64,000 bases of DNA, taken from Nipponacmea schrenckii (Eukaryota > Mollusca > Gastropoda > Lottiidae). Each line of letters begins with the position of its first letter. Position 1 is the stretch's first letter. Made by a program: the position numbers and the translations under genes. The notes beneath the pieces are model-generated. The model saw only the letters and a program-made list of their open reading frames with translations, was not told where the DNA came from and made no database searches. The stretch spans positions 3,038,001 to 3,102,000 of the forward strand of contig JAUJPP010000011.1 in NCBI GenBank assembly GCA_030562195.1, read 5' to 3'. Below, piece after piece: positions 1 to 12,100 of this stretch.

Positions 1-1680
1 AAACAATTGACATGATCTTCAAGATACAGGGACTTAAAATTTACTTTGGAAATCTGCAAAATAGTGAAACAGACAAGAAAAAATAGTGATGGCCATCATA
101 CTATCATTGATAATGGCAGCCATTCTTCTGGAAGGTTGACAAAAGTATCAGGGACATAAAAGATATTTTCTGATTTTCAAGAGAGTTCACCTATGGAGTT
201 GTTACAAAAAACACAATATCTATCAAACCAGCTCTCTATCATGTCCACAAAAATTCAAAAACAAGGGCAATAATTCATAGTAAATAATTTTCGATTTGTT
301 TGATTTTGAATATGATTTATCCTTGGGTGATTAAAAACACTCACACTAAATTTCATCATAATCCATCTAGAAACAAGCTCTCTATTGTGTCCATAAAGAA
401 TTCAAGAACAAGGGCAATTAACTCATAGTCAATTATTTTTTTGATACGGCGTAAAAAAAAAGGCATTAATTGCAGACTATACATGTTTTATTATTAAATG
501 AATGAGCAAATGAAAGATTAAATATCAATGATGAATGAATGAACACATGATTGGATGAATAAAATAGCTTCAAATACACATAAACTGACAACATTTAGAA
601 AATAAGGTTTTTGAAACCTCAAGTAGCTAAGTATGAAAGAAAGTCACAACTATTGATACAATGTATTATAAAAGAGCTGGGAAGAATTTTCATTATATCA
701 CCCAATAAGGTATTCTACAGTACAATATCTAATAATTTAATATTCTGTGACGATTGTTTTAACAGCAATATTAGGAGATAAATAAAATCTCCAACTCGTC
801 TTTCTTGATATAAAATATATCAACACTCGTTGATAAAGTTAAAACAAACCTCATAGTTTTACAGTTTTAGCCACTTGAGGTGATATTTTGATATCAAGAA
901 AGAATCATTAGAGATTTGGAAATATACCCGATTGAAAAAGAGGTCATAAATATATTAATATTCTCCATTCTTCCATTTTATAATCTACCAGTTCAATTCT
1001 TGTAATAAGTACACGATAAAAGATTGTAAATATAAAACATTGCTTCTATAAAATATATTATTCTAATTTTCAATCAGAGGTCTGTAGTTCCTATAATTCT
1101 ACTAAAACTAAGTGTTTGTATGTGTATCAGGGACATTCTAATTTTCAATCAGACGTCTGTAGTTCCTGTAATTCTACTAAAACTAAACAGTTCTATTAAA
1201 GAGATTGTAAAGAGGTTTTCTATATTTTGTATGTGTATCAGGGACACTGATAGCATCAATTTACATCATTCTAATTTTCTTTTATTTCCAGATGTATTCC
1301 AGTCTTTTGCAATTCCACTAAAACTATGCCTTAATTGACGTCACTAATCACAAAGGTCCTTAATTATTAAGAGCGCCTTTTGTGACAGTGACGTCATAAA
1401 TAACTTAGGTTAAGCACCATGAGGAATGATTCAAATTATCAGTGTCCCTGATCCATGTGTAAAAATTAGAAGACCTCTTCACCATCTCATTAATTTGACA
1501 AATAAAGAAAAAGCCTGTTTATAAGTGTATAAAATTTTCAACAATTCATACTAATTTACAGAAATAAAACTGACAAATCTACTGTCAAACTTTCAGTAAC
1601 TCTGTCAATAATATAAAAATATTCAAAATAATCTTCAAATGGCCTTATAGTAATAGTGTTTGATAAATAAACTAATTCAT
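1..1680. other. Intergenic DNA with interspersed repeat fragments
   Basis: No gene seen. 1-450 holds degenerate copies of the 'aacaagggcaataactca' element also found at 14571-14910 and 36700-37165. Near 1120-1240 a stretch of about 70 bases ('gtgtatcagggacattcta') is repeated. Confidence 0.5.
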
Positions 1681-1689
1681 ATAGATTAT

Positions 1690-1946
1690 AATTACTAACT
1701 TTATTAGAGAGATGTTTTCCAACCAGCGTTCTCTGGTCTTTATCAAGCATAAATAATATTATAGAGGTTACAAGTATATATAAGTAAAGAAAAAAAATTA
1801 ACACAAGATTATAACTTTAAATCAGTATTTTTAATCCTTTTTATGTTAAAGTTTCGTCTTTACTATAATATTGTTATAATATTATTCATTGCTTGATAAA
1901 GACCAGAGAAAGCTGGTGGAACATCTCTCTAATAAAGTTAGTAATT
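1690..1946. repeat. Inverted repeat, arms about 58 bp
   Basis: Arms 1690-1749 and 1890-1946 are near-perfect reverse complements with a loop of about 140 bases. Arm text 'cttgataaagaccagagaa' and 'ctctaataaagttagtaat' resembles 16668-16735, suggesting a small foldback or MITE-type element. Confidence 0.75.
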
Positions 1947-1949
1947 GTT

Positions 1950-4180
1950 ATTCATAAGAAATGTTTTTTTTAATATTTGATATCAAAATATTAAACCTCT
2001 GCATCAACAGAGTTAGCCTGAAAAATCTGGTCCTTCCAGTTCATTGGATATGATATCAGCATAGGATATCAGTTTAGAGTGAAAATTTCTCAAAAACCAA
2101 CAATGTAAAATAGATTGGAGCAAGAACTCCAATAAAAATTGACAGGTTCTGCGCTGATTGTATTTATCTCATCCGAGGATGGTAGGATCAGATTTGTCTA
2201 TAAACACAACTTGAAACATTGTAAATTAAATAAACAGCTCGACTGTCGTAATTTATAATTATCTGTGAATAGTTTAAACAGCAGGATATCAAATATATAA
2301 TTTATAATAATCAAAAATAAAATGAACACTTTACAGTTTGAACACAAATATCACAAAGCAGACTGAGTAGAAACTGAACTATAATTATTATTATTATTAT
2401 AAACCTCGTTATAATTTAATTATACTTCTAAATTAATTAACATAAATTTTAATTTCCGTCTTGTAAAGCATCTTAACTTAACAACAAAATAATACTTTTA
2501 TTTAAAGCTTCAGTTTTCACCATTTTCTTTATTTTGGCGCTAAAAAAAAGTTCATAAACCCAAAAAGATTATCTAGATTTTTTTTCAGGACTTGAAATGA
2601 AATCACATCTTTAGGGAATCCACATCAGGGCTGCTGATTTTGCCATATATGCCGGTCATGACCGATTGTGAGTCCAGTTGAAAATAATCTCTGATAGATT
2701 TTAAATTACCCAATAATGTGGACTCCACAAAGCCCACAATGATATTTAGGATTGTTAAATCAACTACCCTTTCAGTAAGTTCACATAGCTATCAATGTTA
2801 ACTGAAAAACATAGCATGAAATTTGAAGATGTGGGCAAGTCAATACTAGCTTAAATTTTCTGTCAAGTGGGAATACAATGTTGATTAACCACTCTATATT
2901 TCTGAAGATTTCACCCTATATTTATACATGTAATACATTTCAACATTTTATTTGATCAAATTCATCAACTTTAGAATTGAAATTCATGCATTATCATATA
3001 ATGAAACGAAATAAAACCCTCCTAAATTCAAATGGACTATTCTAAATACAAGTAATACTATTAAAAGGTATGAAGATATGCATGTGTAGAATAGTTCAAT
3101 AATGAAATGAGGGGTGATTAATTTTAATACACATTACACAGTTCTACCTAATAGAAATTGATACAAGAATATTTTTTGGCTTTTCTGGCTTGGACTAAAA
3201 ACATGATAAATCTTCCATACACACTAACATTTAACTTTCTCTCGTCCTCACACAGACAATTGACTAAAGCGAATGTTTTTCTAAAATTGTTCGAAGCTGA
3301 TTATTTACAAATAATACTAAATAAAACTGACCCTGGCGACCTTCATCTCAAAAACATGTTTTGGAAACAGTATCTGATTGGATAAAAAATAAATTTAAAA
3401 TCAATTTTAATGAATGACCAATCAGATGCCTGGAACACTAAAAATAACGCCCCTGTATGAATCTCCCTTAAAATTAAAAGATCTTTAACTCTTCAAGGTC
3501 ATATCCCAAGGTCAGCCTTAGAAGGTCACAACACCAATGAAATTCGAACACATCTGAAGCAACCAAGTTCATGATACATTTTAAAGTCCTTTCAAGGTCA
3601 GCACCTCAAGGTCAATAACTCAAAAGGGACGAAAGCAAAGAAACATAAATTCTATTAATAGATTAAACTTTAAATAAACTTTGAAACCATAGTAACAGAA
3701 TCTCACGTCAATTCTCAACAAAAATATCAAAATGGTAGAAAAACATCACAATAAGGGTAGATAACTCCAATTACTCAAAGAAAATTTGATTGACTTTTCA
3801 TTACGGCAATAAACGTGCATCTCTTTTTCTATTTATTTGCTTGTTGAAAGCGGCAAGTTTTTAAATAATTTGTAGATAACACGGATTCAACATTCGTTAA
3901 ATACATAAGTCTGTTCTAAATCACCACCTTCCATCAATTATCTACAATTATTTTCAAATGTTGAAAAATTTGAGTTGATTTTTAATTCACCGTCTTATTA
4001 AAGTGATACTGCATCTGAGAATGAAAATAAAATTCTCAAGAATGGTCAATATGAGTATATATTCATCAAGAATGGTCAATATGGTTTAAGTTATATAATT
4101 ATCATCAAGAATCAATTGGTATATATTCATCATGAACTATGTGTATAAAGTACAGATCAAAATCGAGAACTAAATATATT
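1950..4180. other. Intergenic DNA, no gene recognised
   Basis: AT-rich, with a short ATT run near 2384-2400 and single degenerate copies of the 30-bp 'gaatggtcaatatgagtata' unit near 4040-4130. No convincing coding sequence. Confidence 0.45.
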
Positions 4181-4189
4181 ATTGAAGTT

Positions 4190-4620
4190 TTTTTATTATA
4201 TAAAGATTCTGTTATGTTATTTATGAAGCAGTATATCTACTGATAATATATACTCTTATTGACCAAGTTTAAAATTTTAATGTTTTGTTAGATTTATCAG
4301 TTATAAAGGATTCTGTTATGTTATTTATGACAGCAGGTATATCTACTGATAATATATACTCTTATTGACCAAGTTTAAAATTTTAATGTTTTGTTAGATT
4401 TATCAGATTATAAAGGATTCTGTTATGTTATTTATGACAGCAGGTATATCTACTGATGAATATATACTCTTATTGACCAAGTTTAAAATTTTAATGTTTT
4501 GTTAGATTTATCAGATTATATAAAGATTCTGTTATGTTATTTATGACAGCAGGTATATCTACTGATGAATATATACTCTTATTGACCAAGTTTAAAATTT
4601 TATGTTCATTCTAAGATACA
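4190..4620 (+). repeat. 109-bp tandem repeat, about 4 copies
   Basis: Same family as 8041-8575 and 20885-21595 but in the opposite orientation. The unit includes 'aggattctgttatgttattt' and 'atatatactcttattgacca'. Confidence 0.85.
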
Positions 4621-5180
4621 GTATAACTGTCAATAAGTCAAGATAAAATACACAGTAAATTTGAAGTATTATACTGGAGTATACTAGTTACTAATCAATA
4701 TATCTTATCACATGATACACTGATAGCGAAGGTTAATTTTGGCATCGAATCTTGTTTTTTAATTTTACCTGTTTCCAATTGGAAAACTAAATCCATATCT
4801 TTTTTTAGATCTTACAACTCCAGGACCTTTTGGCATCGCATAGCTTATAATGTTTATGTGGTGTCTGGATCTGTCAACAGGTCATCCCTCTCAGAGAGTC
4901 CACATAGCTAATATTGTTTTAACTCTACATCCCTTTCAGAGAGTCCACATAGCTAATAATATTTATTTGACATTTAGGTTTGTCAACTCCACATCAACAT
5001 AGCCATTGTTTTTTTGGGGGCGTTTCGACTAGTCAACTCTGCTGTCTAATGTCCAAGAAAGCTTCTGAGTTTCAAGATTTACTCATTCAAAATTTACTGA
5101 TTCCACAAGGGAAATAACTTTCACACCTCCGATACAATCAAACAGATTTTATAAATCTCCAAAATATCCGAACTACAGCA
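4621..5180. other. MEGF8 3' flank with a short duplicated segment
   Basis: A segment of about 60 bases around 'cagagagtccacatagctaa' occurs twice (about 4880-4910 and 4935-4970). Likely includes MEGF8 3' UTR. Confidence 0.4.
4972..4977 (-). terminator. Possible MEGF8 polyadenylation signal
   Basis: AATAAA on the minus strand about 205 bases after the stop codon. Position is plausible; AT-rich DNA gives many such hexamers by chance. Confidence 0.3.
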
Positions 5181-6139
5181 TCAACAAGTTGTAGCACTCG
5201 GCCTGGGTCTGGTGGTTCCTTTCGTAGCTTGAACTGGTGGACTGAGTCTCATCGTCAACGCTGATCCCAGACACAGTTTAGTTGGGGCATGAATATCACC
5301 TGGCAACTGAATTAAAATAGTTCCAACTGCAGCGATTCCGTCGTCCGTAGGTTCCACAGCGATTGGTGCTGTACAGAGTTGTGGTTCTTTAATATTAATC
5401 GTCGGAAGATGTATAGGACTTGGATTTGGACAATGCATGTTTTTAGAAACCAATTTTAACGGTCGATTTTTACGTAACGAGAAAGAAACAGGAGTTGGGA
5501 TTGAATAGTCATGTTTGATTAAAACTAAAACTTTGGCAAACGGGCGCGAAGCCATACACTCCATTTCTTGGGCTCGTAATTGTCGATTTCTCCGAGTATC
5601 AAAAGCTTGTTTCATTTTCCACAACATTACGCACATTGCTAAAAATAGAAAAAAACACGAGAAGAAGACAGAAAAGAAGACGAAAAGATCAATATGAGGC
5701 TGATCTTGACGGAAATACAAACTTCCATATGTCACATTATGTTTTTTATCTCCTTTGCTAGAGAGCACGATAAAGAATCGCGAAGTGCCGAGTTTATGAA
5801 CGTCGCTGGGTAGAGTTATAACTAAACGAAACTGTACATCTCGAACCACTAATATTGTCATATGTTTTTTAATAGTAATAAATGTATTGAGATTGTTAGC
5901 CTTCACTTCCTGTAACGTAAACGGTCCCGTCACAGGGGAGTTAACTGCTGCACGTTTTCCATGATTAGAATCTTCAAACACACTGCGTTTATTTCTGCGT
6001 AGTAAATCTGAATATCCATATAAAGCTTCAGACGAGTCAACTATCAGTTTATTGTCCAGATGTACAAGATGGATTCCATTTGTTATGTTCACTTCTGTTA
6101 CAAAGATTTCTTCACTGTTGGCAAAATATACATCAACAC
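5181..6139 (-). CDS. MEGF8: MEGF8 exon 35: juxtamembrane, transmembrane helix, tail, stop
   Basis: 319 codons including the TGA at 5181-5183. Order: extracellular beta-rich part, transmembrane helix of about 24 residues (5619-5690, [12 protein letters not shown]...), basic KMKQAF, then MASRPFA (5535-5555). That motif is the attractin/MEGF8 tail site that binds the RING ligase MGRN1. The far tail LEPTDDG-like [11 protein letters not shown] and LCLGSALT match human. Just outside the membrane is RRNKRS (5985-5996), a furin-type site. The acceptor is the lowest copy of a 30-bp repeat; five upstream copies are alternative in-frame acceptors. Confidence 0.95.
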
Positions 6140-9100
6140 CTGTAAAATATACAAAATATACATCAACACCTGTAAAATATACAAAATATACATCAACACC
6201 TGTAAAATATACAAAATATACATCAACACCTGTAAAATATACAAAATATACATCAACACCTGTAAAATATACAAAATGTTTCAATATCATCAACACCTGT
6301 AAAATATTTTACAAGAATAACAATATACATCAACACCTGTAATTACAAGGATAACAACTTAGGTTCTCATCCTTTTACAAGGTTCAAAATCTGTAAATCA
6401 AATTTCAAGATAACAATAACAAACAACTGTGGTAAAACTATGTTCTCAAGGATCCTTTCTACCAGCTGGTCCTTGGTCAAACCTCTTGGTATTGATTTTA
6501 CAAGGATAACAACTTAGGTTCAGAGTTAAGGATCCTTTCTACCAGCTGGTCCTTGGTCCAACTTCTTGGTTCCCAGTTAAGGATAATCCTTTATTATCCA
6601 TACCCATTTACAGCTGGGTGGACTGGAATTATGAGTGAAGATGACTTATTCAAGGTTATCAGACTTTCACACACTGATCGAGTTTACACCAACATTTGCA
6701 CGTGGTAAAAAGTCACTGTAAATGTAAATAAGAATGGTTTAACTGACTGTGCTATAGAACCTGTGCAAAATGTAAGACCAATTGGAACGGATATTGGGCT
6801 AAGAGTAATTTTATTTCTTCAAAAAATTCAGGCAAAATTAGACTGATATCAGACTTTCATTTCAATCTAGCCTACATCAATCTAACCTACATCAATCTAG
6901 CTTCTTACATCTATGTTATTTTTGTTTTTGTTTATTGTATTGTTTGTTGTTTATTGTTGTTGTTTTCGTTTATTGTTTGTATTTATTGTTTGTTGTTTAT
7001 TGTTTGTTGCATTTATTGTTTATGTTGTTTATTGTTTGTTGTTATGTTAGTTTATTACTTTATTGTTTGTTGTTTATGTTTATTGTTTGTTGTTTATTGT
7101 TTGTCTTAATTGTTTGCTTTATTGTTTGTTGTTTATTTACTCTGTTGTTAGATTGTTGTTTTTATTTATTGTTGTTTATGTTGTCTATTGTTTGTTGTTC
7201 TATTGTTTATTAGTTTGTTGTTTATTGTTTATATTTATGTTGTTGTTGTTGTTTGTTGTTTATTGTTTGTTGTTTGTTGTTTATTGTTTGTTGTTTATTG
7301 TTTGTTGTTTATTGTTGTTTATTGTTTTTGTTTGTTGTTTGTTGTTATTGTTTGTTGTTTGTTGTTTATTGTTTATTGTTTGTTGTTGTTGTTTATTGTT
7401 TGTTGTTGTTGTTTATTGTTTGTTGTTTATTGTTTGTTGTTGTTGTTTGTTGTTTATTGTTTGTTGTTTATTGTTTGTTGTTTGTTGTTTGTTGTTTATT
7501 GTTTGTTGTTGTTGTTTGTTGTTTATTGTTTGTTGTTTTTGTTGTTTGTTGTTTATTGTTTATTGTTTGTTGTTTATTGTTTGTTGTTGTTGTTTATTGT
7601 TTGTGTAATGTTCAGGTGTCAAGGTTTGTCATGTACAAAGCAGCATCATTAACTTAAGTCAAACTTTCGTGAAAATCATAAACTCAAAATAAAAAAATAA
7701 TGAATTATCCGTACCCAAGGTCAAAATTAAATAAAAAAAACTTATCCATACCTCCCATAGTTACATCTATAGTAACACGTATATCTACGTTTAAATATTT
7801 CGGGGGAACTTCGAAGAATACAGTACGACCTTGATGTAAGGGCTGGGGGTACTGGTTACAGTTTTTCTGTGTTTCTGGGTCGAAACAATATTCTCTATCG
7901 ATAGTTAGCTGACGGTAACATTGATGACCTTCTGTAGGTGTACCGATAAAATATTCTTTACAATGGGAACACTGAAAATAATAACATGAAGATATATAAT
8001 AATAGAATACTGAGTCTTAGAATGAACATTCATAAAAATTTAAACTTGGTCAATAAGAGTATATATTCATCAGTAGATATACCTGCTGTCATAAATAACA
8101 TAACAGAATCCTTATATAATCTGATAAATCTAACAAAACATTAAAATTTTAAACTTGGTCAATAAGAGTATATATTCATCAGTAGATATACCTGCTGTCA
8201 TAAATAACATAACAGAATCCTTATATAATCTGATAAATCTAACAAAACATTAAAATTTTAAACTTGGTCAATAAGAGTATATATTCATCAGTAGATATAC
8301 CTGCTGTCATAAATAACATAACAGAATCTTATATAATCTGATAAATCTAACAAAACATTAAAATTTTAAACTTGGTCAATAAGAGTATATATTCATCAGT
8401 AGATATACCTGCTGTCATAAATAACATAACAGAATCCTTTATATAATCTGATAAATCTAACAAAACATTAAAATTTTAAACTTGGTCAATAAGAGTATAT
8501 ATTCATCAGTAGATATACCTGCTGTCATAGATAACATAACAGAATCTTTATATAATCTGATAATATAAAAAAACTTAGAAACTAATTGATTATTGAAAAA
8601 TGCTTTATAAATTGATTAACTGTTTTTCAATAATAAGTTTTGTGAGCTTTCCTGACTTTAAAGGATTCTGTTACTTTATGATACCAGGTAAGTTTACTGA
8701 TGAATATATACTCATATTGACCATTCTTGAGAACTGAAGATGCAGTACCCCTTTAAAAGACCTAGTTTATTAAAATATTAAAACAGGAGCACTGAAAACA
8801 ATAGATACTTAATGGCACTGTTCATGTGCCACATCACTGAGCAAACTGTCTTTCATTTTCCATCATTTCTGTAACATTAGCAGGCAAATGGTCAAACTAT
8901 TTTTATTTCTTGAAACATAAAGCCATTTAGATATTAGATTATCAGGAGTGAAAGTAAGTAATTAGGTTAGTAGGATTACAACATAGAGATGGCCAGAAGT
9001 TGCTAGTTTACATGAAATAAAACAATCTTTATGGCAAAACCTAATAATGTTCAGCATATAAAAATCAAGTTGTAAATACCTGTAATCTCCAGCAAGGGAT

Positions 9101-12100
9101 GCTGTCGTCTTTACTATCACATTTACTCTCTGTATTATTATGACATTGACAGTTCTCACCAGTATGTTCGTTACACATGTTACTGTGTCCATTACACTGA
9201 CATCTAAAATATAATACAATTATATTTATTACTAACAAATTAAACTCATCTGTACTGAAGGGTGTATAAAATACAAGGTGTGTTGTCAGAGCTGTGAATG
9301 ACATCGAAATTTGGTAGTTTATTTACAGGGATTCTGTTAATTTATGACACCAGGTAAGTTCTCTGATGAATATATACTCATATTGACCATTCTTGATGAA
9401 TATATACTCTTATTGACCATTCTTGATGAATATATACTCTTATTGACCATTCTTGATGAATATATACTCATATTGACCATTCTTGATGAATATATACTCT
9501 TATTGACCATTCTTGATGAATATATACTCTTATTGACCATTCTTGATGAATATATACTCATATTGACCATTCTTGATGAATATATACTCATATTGACCAT
9601 TCTTGATGAATATATACTCTTATTGACCATTCTTGATGAATATATACTCATATTGACCATTCTTGATGAATATATACTCATATTGACCATTCTTGAGAAC
9701 TTAAATTTTATGTTCATTCTAAGACACAGTATCACTGAAATTAGTTGCAGGAAATCTGGTAAAAATTAGTGAACTTACTTGATACAACCCTCTGTTTTGG
9801 GCCGATCTTGTAATCTAAAATATCCATCAAGACATTTTTCACATTTGGTTCCTGTTGTATTATGTCTACACTTGACACATTTAGCATCACTCTCCATGGG
9901 GCCTCTATTGGGTCTCTGTAAAATATCATGGAACTTTAAAATTACATTGGATATTTCAACCAAGTTCTCCCTTGACTTGACACCTTGAGCCTAGGGTCCA
10001 GTAATTCAGGGTAGTTGATTTGGTATCTAACAGCCAGCAAATAATTAACAGGGTAGTTGATTTGGCTATCTATACATGCCAGTCATGCCTGATTATCATC
10101 TAAAACGACAGATTGAAAATAGGCTTTGTCGGACATCAAGAATAGGCCAATGAATAATTAATTGGCTGCCAGAAACGCTTCTGGTTCAAAGAGATTTAGC
10201 CAACTCAAACTACTTTCTTTAAATAAACAATAGCCTCTAGAACAGTAAGCATACCCTAAGGATCTAGGTTAGGGGTAAGGATTTGAGACAAGCGTGTTTC
10301 TAACCCCCTAACCCTACCCCCCTAAACACATAATATTTTATATGAGACAGATACAGGTCCCCCATTTCAAAAATTAGGGCAAGGAAAAGGATCAAGGCTT
10401 GGGTCTGTTGGGATTGTTTCTAACCCCCTAACCCTACCCCCCTAAAAACACGAGCCCTACCTTCTCGTAATATTTAATATGAGACAGGTCTCCCATTTCA
10501 ATCTGTGAAGCAATGAACTCTTTATGGGTTAAACATTTAGAAGAATGGTTGTAACAGAACATCAAACAGGGAATACATTCTCCCCCATCTCGAGGATTTC
10601 CTACAAAATGTTCCTTACATTCCTGACATTGAGCTCCCTGAAAAACAGAAATAAAAATCTTTAGCTCAAAACACGGCAAATAAAAGTATACATCCATCAG
10701 TTAGACTTACCAGGTGTCATATCTACACAGAAAATATCAGCTGTAGGACAAGTGTATTATTTTAAGATTTCTTGAAAAAAGAAGGCTCATGTTTGTTTAT
10801 CCTTCATCCTTGGTTGATAATACACACTAAAACATACCAAGTTTTGTCAAAATCCAAAAATTTTTAAGATTAATTGTGATTGAACACCAATATACGTCCA
10901 CGTGAAATATTAAACTATAACAATTACTATATTAAACTTACCTGTGTATTGTTTTGACAGTTGAGACAGACACTGGGTTCAGTGGTACTATAACAATTAC
11001 TATATTAAACTTACCTGTGTGTTGTTTTGACAGTTGAGACAGACACTAGGTTCAGTTGTACTATAACAATTACTATATTAAACTTACATGTGTATTGTTT
11101 TGACAGTTGAGACAGACACTAGGTTCAGTTGTACTATAACAATTACTATATTAAACTTACCTGTGTATTGTTTTGACAGTTGAGACAGACACTGGGTTCA
11201 GTGGTACTATAACAATTACTATATTAAACTTACCTGTGTATTGTTTTGACAGTTGAGACAGACACTGGGTTCAGTTGTACTACAACAATTACTATATTAA
11301 ACTTACCTGTGTATTGTTTTGACAGTTGAGACAGACACTAGGTTCAGTGGTACTATCACAATTACTATATTAGACTTACCTGTGTATTGTTTTGACAGTT
11401 GAGACAGACACTGGGTTCAGTGGTACTATAACAATTACTATATTAAACTTACCTGTGTATTGTTTTGACAGTTGAGACAGACACTGGGTTCAGTGGTACT
11501 ACAACAATTACTATATTAAACTTACCTGTGTATTGTTTTGACAGTTGAGACAGACACTGGGTTCAGTGGTACTATAACAATTACTATATTAAACTTACCT
11601 GTGTATTGTTTTGACAGTTGAGACAGACACTGGGTTCAGTGGTACTACAACAATTACTATATTAAACTTACCTGTGTATTGTTTTGACAGTTGAGACAGA
11701 CACTGGGTTCAGTGGTACTATAACAATTACTATATTAAACTTACCTGTGTATTGTTTTGACAGTTGAGACAGACACTGGGTTCAGTGGTACTATAACAAT
11801 TACTATATTAAACTTACCTGTGTATTGTTTTGACAGTTGAGACAGACACTGGGTTCAGTGGTACTTCAACAATTACTATATTAAACTTACCTGTGTATTG
11901 TTTTGACAGTTGAGACAGACACTGGGTTCAGTGGTACTACAACAATTACTATATTAAACTTACCTGTGTATTGTTTTGACAGTTGAGACAGACACTGGGT
12001 TCAGTGGTACTATAACAATTACTATATTAAACTTACCTGTGTATTGTTTTGACAGTTGAGACAGACACTGGGTTCAGTGGTACTATAACAATTACTATAT

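Noticed and set aside
1120..3385. Short open frames of 60-80 codons in the intergenic part
   Set aside because: No domain, splice context or codon signal; lengths expected by chance in AT-rich DNA.
3490..3620. Several AAGGTCA half-sites
   Set aside because: Irregular spacing within intergenic DNA more than 1.5 kb past the MEGF8 stop; likely chance or repeat-borne.
7063..7657. Cys/Val/Leu-rich open frames
   Set aside because: Low-complexity TTGTTTATTG tract read in three frames.
9337..9769. Overlapping open frames on both strands in the 30-bp array
   Set aside because: Period of ten codons; both strands open at once, so repeat-driven.
10301..10445. Telomere-like CTAACCC text
   Set aside because: Only two short occurrences that belong to a local duplication of the exon 31 edge.
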